Shown: positions 12,440 to 23,515 of the stretch, in pieces
Layout of the letters: every line of letters begins with the position of its first letter
Numbering within the stretch: position 1 is the stretch's first letter
Assembly: GCA_964030785.1 (NCBI GenBank)
Contig: OZ034967.1
Location: 45,320,033-45,384,032 of the forward strand
Direction: 5' to 3'
DNA: 64,000 bases
Origin: Siderastrea siderea
Taxonomy: Eukaryota; Cnidaria; Anthozoa; Scleractinia; Rhizangiidae
Notes under the pieces: model-generated
Databases searched by the model: none
Told to the model about the DNA's origin: nothing
Seen by the model: only the letters and a program-made list of their open reading frames with translations
Program-made: the position numbers and the translations under genes

Positions 12440-15400
12440 TTAAGCCAACAGTGGCCTCATGTCGTCGTCTTGTTTTCTGCGGCACCAGCTGAAACAGACC
12501 CACAACAATTGAACCAGAAAACGACAAACTGCAAAAGTTAAGCGACACATCTGTGACAAAACAGCAGCGACCACAAGGAGACAAAAAACAGTGGGGACGG
12601 AAAAGACAATGATAGTTTCCACTACTTGACAAGCATTTCTCCAGGGGCTAAAATGGTTGTTTAAAGGAACAGCCAACGACTGAAAAGAAGCAAAAAATAC
12701 GTTCACAGTAGCCAAAACAACAAGAGAAAGTAAAGAAAAGGTTTCCACTACATTAGCAATACCATCACGAAAGGGCTTAGTGAACGCGTGTTGAAGAAGA
12801 AACGAAACACAAAAGAAACTCATTACTAGAAGCCGGGGCATGGGATCACTGACAAAAACCTTCAACACAATAAGAATCAGCCGGCGACCGATCATAACAC
12901 CTTCCCAGCTCAAAGAAAGTTTTCCGCCATCCTCAGGCCTCTTAAAACAGTCGTAAAGAACCCTCTCCACAGAATTTCTTGACAACTGGTTTGAAGACGA
13001 GTCTTGGCTGGTTACACTTCTTGCTTTACAAGACAAGGAGACGTACGCCCAGTAAAGTAAACATGGTAATGGCAAACAACAGGCCAGTAGAAACTTTTTT
13101 ACAGAAATGGTTCTAATATACAACTTAAAAGAACCCAAGCACAAGACAAACACAAAGGGTACAAAAAACACACAGATGAATGCAATCAAAGCGTATTGCC
13201 ACCACTGAAAACACACAATGTTCCCATCGTAGAACAAGCGTTTCTCTGAGCCAATGGAGACACACCGAAACAGGTTAAAGCTCACTGAAGCAAGAGCTGT
13301 GTATCCTAGTAACATGGTTTGTAAAATGCCACCAATATAGGGAGCAGCAGATGGGATTTCTTGACCTCGAAACTTCTTGACTTCCACATGCAAAATGAAA
13401 AAGACGCCTATCATAACAAATGTACCAAGCACGTGGGATGCAGAAAGCAGCTGCTTAGTTACCACCGTGAGACCAGGGAAGGGACAAATCAATCCACTTG
13501 GAGAAAATCTTTGTTCAAAGTTGAAAAGTCCGACAAAGGGCTCGATAAATTTGGTTTTAAACATATATTGTGCCGAGTTGGAGACAAGCACAAGGTTTGC
13601 TGCCTGATAGAAGTAGAAAATAATCTTTAGATAACCACTGTCAAAGCTTTTATCTTCGTCCGTAGGTTTACGCTGTTTAAACCACATGTTTTGACGCTTG
13701 ATCCAAGGTACAATGGGAGGATTAAATGTAAAGTACAACGCCATGAGCGAGACATAAACTAGCTCCACAGGCCAAAACCAGTAATCCTTGCACTCGTGTG
13801 AGGGTCTGCAGTTTGTAGAGTAAAGTGTCTCTGTGTAAGACTCGTTACACTGTCCACACAATTTACCAGAACGATTACCCTGGCAACCATTGTATGCAGG
13901 AAAGTCTTTTACCTGAGGAGGACGACAATAACCCAGAGGACACAAGGTGAACTTTAGTGTTGGTGGAGAGTCGTGCTCTTTGTAACCCCAATAATTTTGT
14001 TCCGCGATTATATTTTGAGAACAGTTTCCTCCAAACGGGCAGGGAAGACACTGCAGTCCTGGGGCTAACTGCAATCCAAATGCATGACCACGCTGCAGAC
14101 TGTAGAAATTGCCTGCGCATGGGGAACAAATAAACTGAAGATTGGTGACTTGTATTGTACAGGGTTTGTTGTTTACGTGAGTTGTCACTTGATCAGTAAA
14201 ATGAAGAATGTCCATTTGACTTCCAAAAGGACAATTAAACGTTGTCAAGTTGTTTTTTCCAAGATCTATCAGCCTACCGTTCCTAACCTCCAAAAAAGGA
14301 CCGGTATTGCCATAGTTGCTGGCATCCATTGTGGTATTGCTCAATTCGAGCGCCCCTGAACTTTCTGCATGAATAAATGACCCCCTGGTGTATCTTATTT
14401 TCTTCTGCTGTAGTTCGTTCAAAGTGTTGTTGAAGACACTGTCTTGTATAATAAGACTTGCTGATCCAGCTTCTATGTAAATATTCCCACCTAAAGTTGA
14501 CGCAAAGTTGTTAATAAAAGAACAATTCCGAAATATTGACTTTCCATTCGTTAAACCAAGAGCGCCACCAGAAACCGCAGCATTTCTCTCAAATACTGTA
14601 TCTTCAAATGTGGAATGGCTCTTATAAACCCACGAAGGGTACTCTTTAGTATTATGAATCTCACTGACTTGAGAGAAACGTGTCTTGATACATCCTGGAT
14701 CTTTTGGAGTATCTGGGTCATAATCAATTGCTATGGCCCCTCCTTGGTGTTTCATCGAATAATTATCCACGAATCGGGAACTCTTGACCTCAAGACGTGC
14801 TTTTCCTTGTTGAATTCCCAGGAATATAGCACCTCCATCTCCATCACTCCAACAATTGTTGAACGTCGTGTTAGCTATTAAAACGGACATGAAATAAGCC
14901 GGGTGTAGATTGCTAACATATATGGCCCCTCCGGATCCCAATTTCCCTAGAACGTAATTGCTGTCAAAATAACATTCCTGTACCACAAATACGGATACAT
15001 TATAGTCTACATTTGTTACATCAAACGCTCCACCGTTGTATAGAGCTGTGTTATTAAAAAACTGAGAGTGGCGGGCATTTAGCACACTAAAGGAGTATAA
15101 GGCAACAGCTCCTCCGTATTGGGCTCTATTCGATTCCATGGTCACTGTTTGAAAGGTAAGAATGGTGTTTCTGATGTAAATGGCACCACCAGTTATTGCA
15201 TTGTTATTTGAAAATGTTGAGCGTTCTATTGCGATGTGGCATGCATTGCATGAGTTCGAATGGGGCATGCTTATTGCTCCACCACCCTGAGCTGTGTTAT
15301 TGAAGAACCGAGACTGGTGCACCTTTAGAGATGAGATGAACCATACGAAAACAGCTCCTCCGTATATCTGGGTATTACAGTTTGTAAAGGTAGAGTAACA

Positions 15401-16755
15401 CAGACTTACTGATGCCTTAACAGCATTGATGTATACAGCACCTCCGTCAAGGAAGCTGTTGGCGTTGTTAAAGTCACACTTGGTAATGTTTATTTCAGGT
15501 AGTTTCTCCGAACTTTGGCCATTGTAATGGAATTTCAACATGTCTTTTGCTAAGTATTCAGCATCGTTTAAGACCGAACCAGTACAATGGATGTACACTG
15601 CACCTCCTCCTCTAATGATTGCCGTATTGTCCTTAAAACAATTATCCTCAAAACTAACACTATAAACGTTGGTGCATTCAATGTTGATCGCTCCACCTTG
15701 GGCAGCAGTCGTGTTCACAAACGATGAATTAAACACGTTTAACATATCAAGACTAGTTCCTTTCAGGGATATGGCCCCGCCATTTCCTTTCACTGTGTGG
15801 CCAAAAAAACGTGAATTATAAATCTTCAGTGAAATATGGGATCCCTTGACAGTAAATGACCGTGCAGCCTCACTCGTAAAATTGCTTGAATTAATGATGA
15901 TATTTACACCAGTACTTCGAATGATGCACTCACTGTCACCGCTACTCGTGGAATCACGTCGGCCTGCATCTGATAATGGACGGTTGTCAATAAATATCAC
16001 GTTCTGGAGGCGAACGTTTTGATTCCCATTATCCATCTTTAAGAAAACAAGACCGCTTGAACTAAACCTGTTACGAGAAAATTTTACATCCTCTAAGGTA
16101 ATATCACTGCTTGCAGAGTGGATACTGTGAGGCGATTCAGTGAACGAGATGCATGTCCCCTCGTCTGAGAAGATGTTGCGATCAAAAGTCGAATTTGCCA
16201 GCTTGAACATTACTTGGGTGTCCTGTGATGAGTTTTTTGTACCGGTGACGACAACTGAAATACACTGCTGGTTTCTAGAAAAGATTGAATTTGTTATCTT
16301 AATGCCAGAAGCCATATTTGTTGTTATTACGAACAGGAACCCTTGTTTGCTGCCTTTGAATGTGCAGTCATCGATCTCAACAGAAAAATCTTGAACTCTA
16401 ACAGCGCTTTCGTTAAAGAACAGTCCTGATAATCTTACAGTCATTTCCTGCCCATTTTCAGAACCAATAAAAAACAAACCTGTTCCTTCAAAGCATCGTA
16501 TCTGAGGCAGGGAACTGCCATATCCTATTAGAGACAGACTCTTATTGATGTAAATACCCGGATGCTCTGACGTTCTTGATTGACAGGTGTAGGGGTATTT
16601 GTCAGTGTTAGTACCATCCAAGTAAATGTGATCCCCACCTGATGCCAACGTGACAGCACGCCAAATGGTTTTGCAGGGCTTCGACTGGTCACATGACCAG
16701 TCATCGTCACCTAACACTTGTGAAACGTACAAGTGCCTTCCTTCGATAAAAAGTC
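12440..16755 (-). CDS. GGAI-repeat polytopic membrane protein, copy 2 (main exon)
   Basis: Function unknown; the form suggests a surface receptor or adhesin. About 1437 residues are open. An N-terminal cap (CDQSKPCKTIWRAVTLA) is followed to about residue 840 by many GGAI/GGAV and FxxN-type repeats, as in chlamydial polymorphic outer membrane proteins and other right-handed beta-helices. Next comes a Cys-rich block (about 870-985, CPFGGNCS, CPLGYC, GKLCGQCN), then roughly ten hydrophobic segments (about 985-1410) and a short basic tail. The first in-frame Met would lose the cap. The frame instead opens at a clear splice acceptor, CTGCTACTTTTTCAG, just upstream of 16,755, so at least one earlier exon, presumably with the signal peptide, must exist. 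I could not place it. The predicted topology is an extracellular helix, Cys-rich neck and membrane bundle. Alternative: a channel-like protein. This copy is the intact one of three. Confidence 0.8.
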
Positions 16756-19700
16756 CTGAAAAAGTAGCAGAAATGCTATAGTACGAAAATCGAGTGATTT
16801 ATTATGGCACCTGGAACGGATAAAAGATTATTTCTTACAATATTACACTACTGGAACAACTAATTGGCTGGGTAGATAATCATCAAAGATTTTTATTAAA
16901 TATAACTGCTATGAAGAAACGGTTTAAGCTTTTCATAAATCTTAACTTTCTAACCAGTTTCACTAGACTGAACTCGATACCAGTTGACAACGTTGTCCAA
17001 CCACGTTGAAAGACAGTAGGAAGTGTAATGAAGTGTTAAGTGTAATGAAGTGTAGGAAGTGTATATTTTTTTTTTACAATTACATGTTAACAGAAAAACC
17101 CACAATACAATCAAGAAAGGAAGAAAACTTTAAGCATGTGCAATAAGAAGGTGAAAATTTGATCAAACTGTTCAGTCTTTGAATTTACTTTTAATGAGGA
17201 ATATAATGGACGAAGTTTAACTGACATATTGCAACTGATGTTAATCCAACAAATAAAATTTGTCTGTGATTTTTAATTTATTATTTATTTATTTATTTAT
17301 TTATTTTGCACTGCGGACCCAATCAAGCAGCAACTCTATGTTACTTTCGTCTCAATTATTCAGCATCGTGATACCTTATTGTTCAATGTTCTTTGACCTC
17401 CATTACGCTAGCTTGCGAAAGACAATTGCTGTAGAAGGATTTGTTACGGCGCTGCAGATCGTCGTTTGTTTAGGCTTCGGGCAAGATAAACTTTCCAGAT
17501 TTTAGAAGGTAACGTATGATTGGCTAGGCGGAGCCGAAGGGAATGTCCACTTTCGGCATAAGGGTAATGCTACTTCCATAAATGCATGGGAGGCTTATGC
17601 AAAATAAACAGGTCTTTCATGAAATGATATGCACTAACGACTGATGTAAGATACGGCGTTGTAGCTGTGTGATATACGATTTGCAAATAGGTAGTGAAAT
17701 ATTGGCCATCGCTGGTGCATCTTTTCATTTTTATTTTCTATACACTCGTCTAAATCCTCTTTTTTAAAGAGCGATGGCCAAGTTCGAACACCTTGGGCGC
17801 CATCTTGAATAGAGCGACGGCCGAAAACTGGGGAGAGAACTGCAAATCGCGAGGTCAGAGCTGATAAACGCTCATAATGGTCAGCGGTGCTAGACCGGCC
17901 TTTTTAAAATGGTCCAAAAAAAATAAAAGTGGTGGATTAGCTCTAAATTGTGTGGTTAAGGTTTTCTGCTATATTTTCTCTCTAGTTACTTTGAAAAACA
18001 TTTTGCTCTTACTTGCTGTAAGCGAGAAAAACTTTGAATATACTTTTTAAAGCAAAATGACTCTGGTATGTATCTTTGTCTACTAGTTTACTCATTTGAA
18101 ACTAATGCTGTCCGACGTTTCGATGGTACTGTCATCATTATCAAGGCAGACGCGACAACCAGCTTTACTTATTTTAGCGACAGCTTAATATAATAACGAC
18201 TTGCCAAGGTTTAAATTATTTCTGTTGCTAAAAATGGTAAATTCAAAAATGTGTAACGGATGTTTGCTTCTTTTTGGGCAGGTGAAGAACGAACTGTGAA
18301 GGCATAAAATGAAACTATGTAACGACATTCCTCCGAAAATCCTAAACACAAAATTATGGAACGAGAACAGATAGGACAAAAATGAGGGCGTCATCCTTCC
18401 TCATTAAAAAGACTCAAAAAGAGGTCAAATTCAAAATCAGCTCAAAAAAGGGAATCTCGTCATCGAAGTTTGCTGAGATCAAAAGCGTCGCGTCTGATGA
18501 CACAGATGGTTACTTGCGTACCCTTGCCCGCCATGCCTGGTGCAGGTGGCAGAGAGGGTCTGGTAATAATAAAACTGAAGTACAGCTTTGCGTGATCATG
18601 GTCCTTCATTTGTTTAAATATTATCAGAAATCCAAAATAGCCATCTTTCAGACAACGCCAAAAACAAAATACCATGCAACTTTGTAATCTGCTTCCATAC
18701 AGCTGATATAAACCTCCCCATGTGTCCCGTGGGAGGGTGGGGAAGGGGCAGGGGAGGGGTTTGAGGCCGACTTCCTGCTTTGATTTCAACCTTTCATAAT
18801 TTGAGCTTCCGGTAACCCTATCCACAGCAAAGATGAACACGACAGAGCGTAGAAAGCGTGGCGTGACTGGAGTGACTGTAGCGTGAAGTGTGAGACAATG
18901 TCTCCATCATTCACGCAAAGACCTTGCGAGCCGAATGCAGGTTCATGACCCATGTCTAAGGATATTGTACAGACTTGTCTACCTTTGATTTTTCTTCTTG
19001 GCGTGAATCGAACGTTCGGAAATCGAGCACAAAGAACTTTGACTTTTAGTTTGATTGCCCAACTGAATCAAACTTTATGACACTTATCACACCTAATCGA
19101 GCTTAAATAATCCTTAAATGATGTTCATAACGCTTGGAAGGAAACCTTCTTACAATCAACAAATCATAACAAATATTTAAGTAACCGTTCCAATCGTACC
19201 GCAATGGGAACATCGTATGTCTTTTTGCAGTCGCTGTCAGTAAAGATTGATTCCAGCACAATGCTGGCTAAAACAGTGGAAGGCAGCTTATTGTTTGTTG
19301 GTCTGTTTGTCAGTTGCTGTTTTCACGCACAGATTAAGGTTTTTTTCAATAGTGGAAAATTTGTTTTAATTGTTTACCTACAAACACGAATGGTTGATTC
19401 AATTGTGATCTTGTATTAACCCTTACCTTCGGAGATGACAAACCAAAAGATGAACAGCCGATCAAGACAACAAGTCCCTCGCAGCATCGTGTTAATTTAG
19501 TTTAGTTTTGTGTTCAGCAAACCGAAACCGGTAGTCAAAAAAGATAGTCACAAGATGTACATGATCACATCTCAAAAACATGACCCAGTTATATTTTTGC
19601 CTGTAATCACATGATTTCGATTGTAGTTTGAAATAAATGAATACGAGTACATTTGTCAAAGCTGAACAAAACTGCGCGTGAACAATCATCTGATTCTTGT

Positions 19701-20690
19701 GAAAAGGGACAATTTCTCCCACATTTCGGTTATATTTGGAAACAAATTGTGACAGTATTTTTGGCTCGAAATTTGACACGTTAATCCATGAATAAATTTC
19801 ATGGTGACCTTTTGCAAGAGCTTCAGCATAAAATAATTTTTAAATTGTTTGCCATTTCAAGTATTACACGGGTAAAAAATGTTGGAACCATGCATGCATT
19901 AACCAAAATATGTAATTTCTGTGCACTACAATGGTCATTTTTTTAACACAACTGCTTCGCAGCATCGTGTTAATTTAGTTTAGTTTATTGTGTTCAGCAA
20001 ACCGAAACCCACCGGTACTCAAAAAGATAGTCACAAGATGTGCATGGTCACATCTCAAAAACATGACCTAGTAATATTTTTGCTTGTAATCACATGATTG
20101 CGATTTCACTTTGAAAATAAATGAACACGAATACATTTCTTAAAGCTGAACAAAACTGGGCGTGAACAATCATCTGATTCTCGTGATATACAAGGAACAA
20201 TTTCTCCCACTAGTGCATGAGCCAGAGAGGGTGAATGGTACCACTTAAGGGGACAAAGAGTGACGTACATTTTTGGAAAGCTCTTTACCCTTAGTAAAAG
20301 AATATATGTGATAGCATTTGCCAAAGTGTCATCTTCCACGATTTTTCAAGGGGGTGGGGTGAGTAAAATTTTTGGTCCTATACTGCACTTCCTGTTAATC
20401 ATAAACTTCAATTCTACTGGCCTATCCATCTAGGGTGTGGGGATTTATCTTCTGCAAAATAAGTATAAAACGACTCTTTTCTCTGTGCGATCCTGTGATG
20501 ATAATTTTTATGCACTGAAAAAGTTTTTATGAGCCTTCAGTCCGAGCCGCTGAACACTTTACCTCGTGGCAGAGCCGCAAGTGGAGTTGTTTCACGTAAG
20601 CTGGGGTTCCTCATGAAGAAACCGTAAAAATGCATAACTGACCCTTCAGACGATTGAAGTGTGTAATGAAGGGATTCATTGACTGACATA
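16756..20690. other. Upstream flank of copy 2, shared with copy 3 block
   Basis: No gene is supportable. Segments 16,758-17,160, 17,948-18,400 and 18,400-20,050 align by eye with 26,491-26,890, 26,900-27,397 and 28,677-30,050, so the gene pair was duplicated together with several kb of 5' DNA. The segment 17,165-17,947 is absent from the copy 3 block. It contains a TTTA microsatellite (about 17,275-17,308), an inverted CCAAT box (17,519-17,523, ATTGG on plus) and a YY1-like motif. About 250 bp is directly repeated at 19,470-19,720 and 19,950-20,195. A weak LINE remnant lies at about 18,240-18,395. Confidence 0.5.
17795..17809 (-). promoter_or_regulatory. YY1-like motif, possible promoter element
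   Basis: The minus strand reads TTCAAGATGGCGCCC, which contains AAGATGGCG, the core of YY1-type sites often found just downstream of animal transcription starts. The equivalent place in the copy 1 flank keeps a diverged form (3754-3766). In copy 3 the whole surrounding segment is missing. The position, about 1 kb upstream of the main exon on the coding strand, fits a promoter, but there is no transcript evidence. Confidence 0.25.
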
Positions 20691-20699
20691 TCAGGCAAT

Positions 20700-23515
20700 G
20701 TTTAAGTTAGGTAGAGGGTTAAAGAAAAGCTTTTTCTGGAAAAGAAACTTGAAAGCCGGAGGCTTGCAACCACAGATATTACGAATGTCATTGACAAGTG
20801 TTCTGCTCACATCCGAAGTTCCATTACGGATATGAAGTATACCAAAGTATACCACCCCATGGCCAATCCATCTACAAGAATACAGATGTTGGTCAACTCT
20901 TTCAGCCAAGATCTCATTTATGCAACATCTGTGGCCAAGCAAACCTCCTAAACACATTCTGTTGTCGTTTGGGGTGAAAACTCTGACTGAAAATGTAGAA
21001 TTAATACAAATGCTGAACAGACTCAGACATGGTGTGTCCTACTGTCAGCTCGAAAAAAAATTACACAGCTTTGTGCCTTCAGAAGATGGCAGCAAACTTA
21101 TATCAGAAGGTGGTTCTTCCAGGGACTATTCAACGTACCTAAGGTGTTCCCCAGCCTGGCAGGGGATAACATCGACAGGTTAGAGGAGACACTCACAGGA
21201 AAGGGAACCACTCACCGTGTTAATGGAATTGCTGTCTGACTCAAGGTATACGGGCCTCCAGTTATCAGTAAACGAAAGCAGAAGACCATCACACAGGAAG
21301 TTCAGCCTCTAGCCGCATCCATCCCAGGAGACAGGGTAAGACCACAGCCCCTCAGAACAGCTATAATTGATTATGGTCGCCAGGAACAGATTTCTAGAAG
21401 AAAGGACCTACTTTGGCTTATTGTAAGACTGGTTAAAGGAGACAATCAGCGGATCCCAAGCTGGACAGGCTTTAACATCAAGTTTCATACCCATGAAACG
21501 GTTATGCAAGATGTTGTTGGATATCTTCCTACAATAAATGCTCCCGTGACTCAGCTATCCACAGTCAATTAGATCTTGCGTCATTCAGAAGATATCAGGA
21601 AGATTTTGAACCTACTTGAGATTGTGGTTGTCATGGACCAAGAACTGCACGCCAAAGTTTGTGAGGTCACCTGGAAGCAGAAATATCTCTACGCTGAAGT
21701 TCTTTCTCAGGCTAGGAACTTTTTATACAATTTTCAACCTTCTATCCGTAATTGGCAAACGGTTCTAAGACGCTGGTTTGCGCGGTATCTGCACTGAATC
21801 AGGAATAATCGCAGAAGGTTCAGTCTCAGGCGTCCTCGAAGGAGATGTACAATCGTGCGGTTCGAGTTCACAAGTGCATCTACGAGGCCCTACTGCGGGT
21901 CATCTGGAAACAGTTCATTGCCTGGGAAACGAATAACTATCCAAAACAAGCTGATGCACCTAGGCGCAATCCACTCTGAGGCTGAAGAAATGGCTGAAAC
22001 CTTCAGTGTGTGGCAGTACAATAACGTCTTGTGGAGTCAATACCTGGAGAATCTCCTCCAGGAGAATGGCAAGTTGTCCGCCTTTTGGATGTCCTCCATC
22101 CACCTTGTTGGGGATGTGCTGTTAGGCCTCATCTGTGCATCCCGAGAAGGTAACTTGTTGCTACATCTCTATGTGGTTCATCATATGATTCCATGGTGCT
22201 TTGCATACGACAAGTTCAATTATGCATGATATCTGCTGGTGTACTACGCACAAATGGCGAACCTTCCAGTGGAACATCCTGGTGTACATCGGAATTTTAT
22301 GGAAGGTCATTTTTCTATGCAGCTAGCCGGCGAGAGTCGGTTTGGGAGGATTCTCGTGGATCAGACCATGGAGGTAACTGTCAACAAAGACGCAAAGACG
22401 ACAGGGATCGTGACAATATTCAGCTTGAAGACAGGCGCTGTAAATGGATTTTACCTTACGGCAGAGTACAGGTGTGCTTTTCTCGATCAGCTGAGGAGTT
22501 TAGTACAAGCAAAGCGACCTCAATCTCACCACGATAAGATGCAATCACCGAGAATGCCTAAAGATGAAAAGCAAGTATTGGCAGTTGAAACCCTCATCGA
22601 GAGCTGGGATAATCCATTCGTAGGAAACCAAGACCTCAACAGCATCTCGACAGCGAAAGAAGCTCCTCCAGATATTTCATACGACTTACTTCACGCCCGT
22701 GAGATTTGAGAACAAGAATTACAGCAATTCAAGGAGGAAAAGCTACGAAGCTCCCCTCCCAAGAAAAAGTTTTACGATCCTGTGAAGTTGAAAAAACTGA
22801 AGATGTTTACGTCACTCAGTAAGAAGAAAGCAGTCTCGTCTCAGGGAAGAACCATGATACTCAAGGCCGACAGATCTCTTTTCGGGAGAAATATAATTAC
22901 CGGACAAAGTCGGAAGATTTAAGTTAAGGACACGCTGCAACATAGCCTTGGTCCCATACCTTGGGCATTGACGTCGACAGCAGAGGATTTTCCTCGGAAG
23001 ACCAACAAGGCGGCATTGGCTTCTTAACTGCGAAAGAATGTCCAGCTAGCTGAGGGGTCACCAAATATCTCAGCTACGGTTATAGATGGGATGGCCCTCG
23101 TACAGAAAGTGAGCGTCGAAAGTACCCAAATCGCGTTTGGAAGCCTGGCATCCCCCTTGATGGCCATGGTCTTACTTGAAGGCTTAGATAGCAGCAGGAT
23201 CAACTTCGTTTTCGACACCTATTAGGAAAATTCCATTAAGAATACAGAAAGAAGCATGCGAGGGGAAGTGCCTGGAGTGCAAGTAGTGAACATAACCACC
23301 CCACAGCTGATTAAGCAATGGTAGAAGTTCCTGAGCCAGGTGAAGAACAAAACAAGGTTGATAAGGTCGAGGAATGGCAAACTGAGCAGAACGTCCAGAG
23401 AATTCAGCCGAATAAAAAAAAGCTGTATGTCACCTGTGAGGAGAAATGCTGGAGGATTTCTGGAGACAGAATAGTGGAAGTGCCGTAGTTATGCAGCTGC
23501 CAAGAGGAGGCTGCA
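20700..23515 (+). pseudogene. Decayed copy of a long multicopy ORF family
   Basis: Stretches in all three plus frames read as successive pieces of one protein: PPKHILLSFGVKTLTENVEL near 20,940, IAEGSVSGVLEG near 21,810, NRAVRVHK near 21,860, AFWMSSIHLVGDVLLGLI near 22,080, GESRFGRILVDQTMEVTVNK near 22,340, and LYVTCEEKCWRISGDRIVEV near 23,430. I recognise these from a large uncharacterised protein family with many copies in coral and fish genomes. I cannot name it or its function. Several stops and frame changes (for example near 21,180, 21,800, 22,200, 22,710 and 23,490) show decay. The copy stops at about 23,515, in the middle of the expected sequence, exactly where homology to the neighbouring membrane-protein gene begins. 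Confidence 0.55.

Larger units (their letters stand above)
12440..20200. repeat. Tandem segmental duplication, unit 2
   Basis: Gene plus 5' flank corresponds to the unit at about 23,524-30,140, in the same orientation. Similarity is patchy: near-identical from about 14,380 to 14,760, lower in the N-terminal half of the gene. The left unit (1-3,900) is an older copy of the same arrangement. Confidence 0.7.

Noticed and set aside
16730..16732. Apparent start of copy 2 at LYVSQV
   Set aside because: The codon is TTG, not ATG, and homology continues upstream (FIEGRH) to a splice acceptor, so this is an internal exon position.
12440..16755. Bacterial (chlamydial) contamination because of Pmp-like repeats
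   Set aside because: The exon has a eukaryotic acceptor, a polytopic tail absent from Pmp autotransporters, and sits among animal transposons and duplicated AT-rich flanks.
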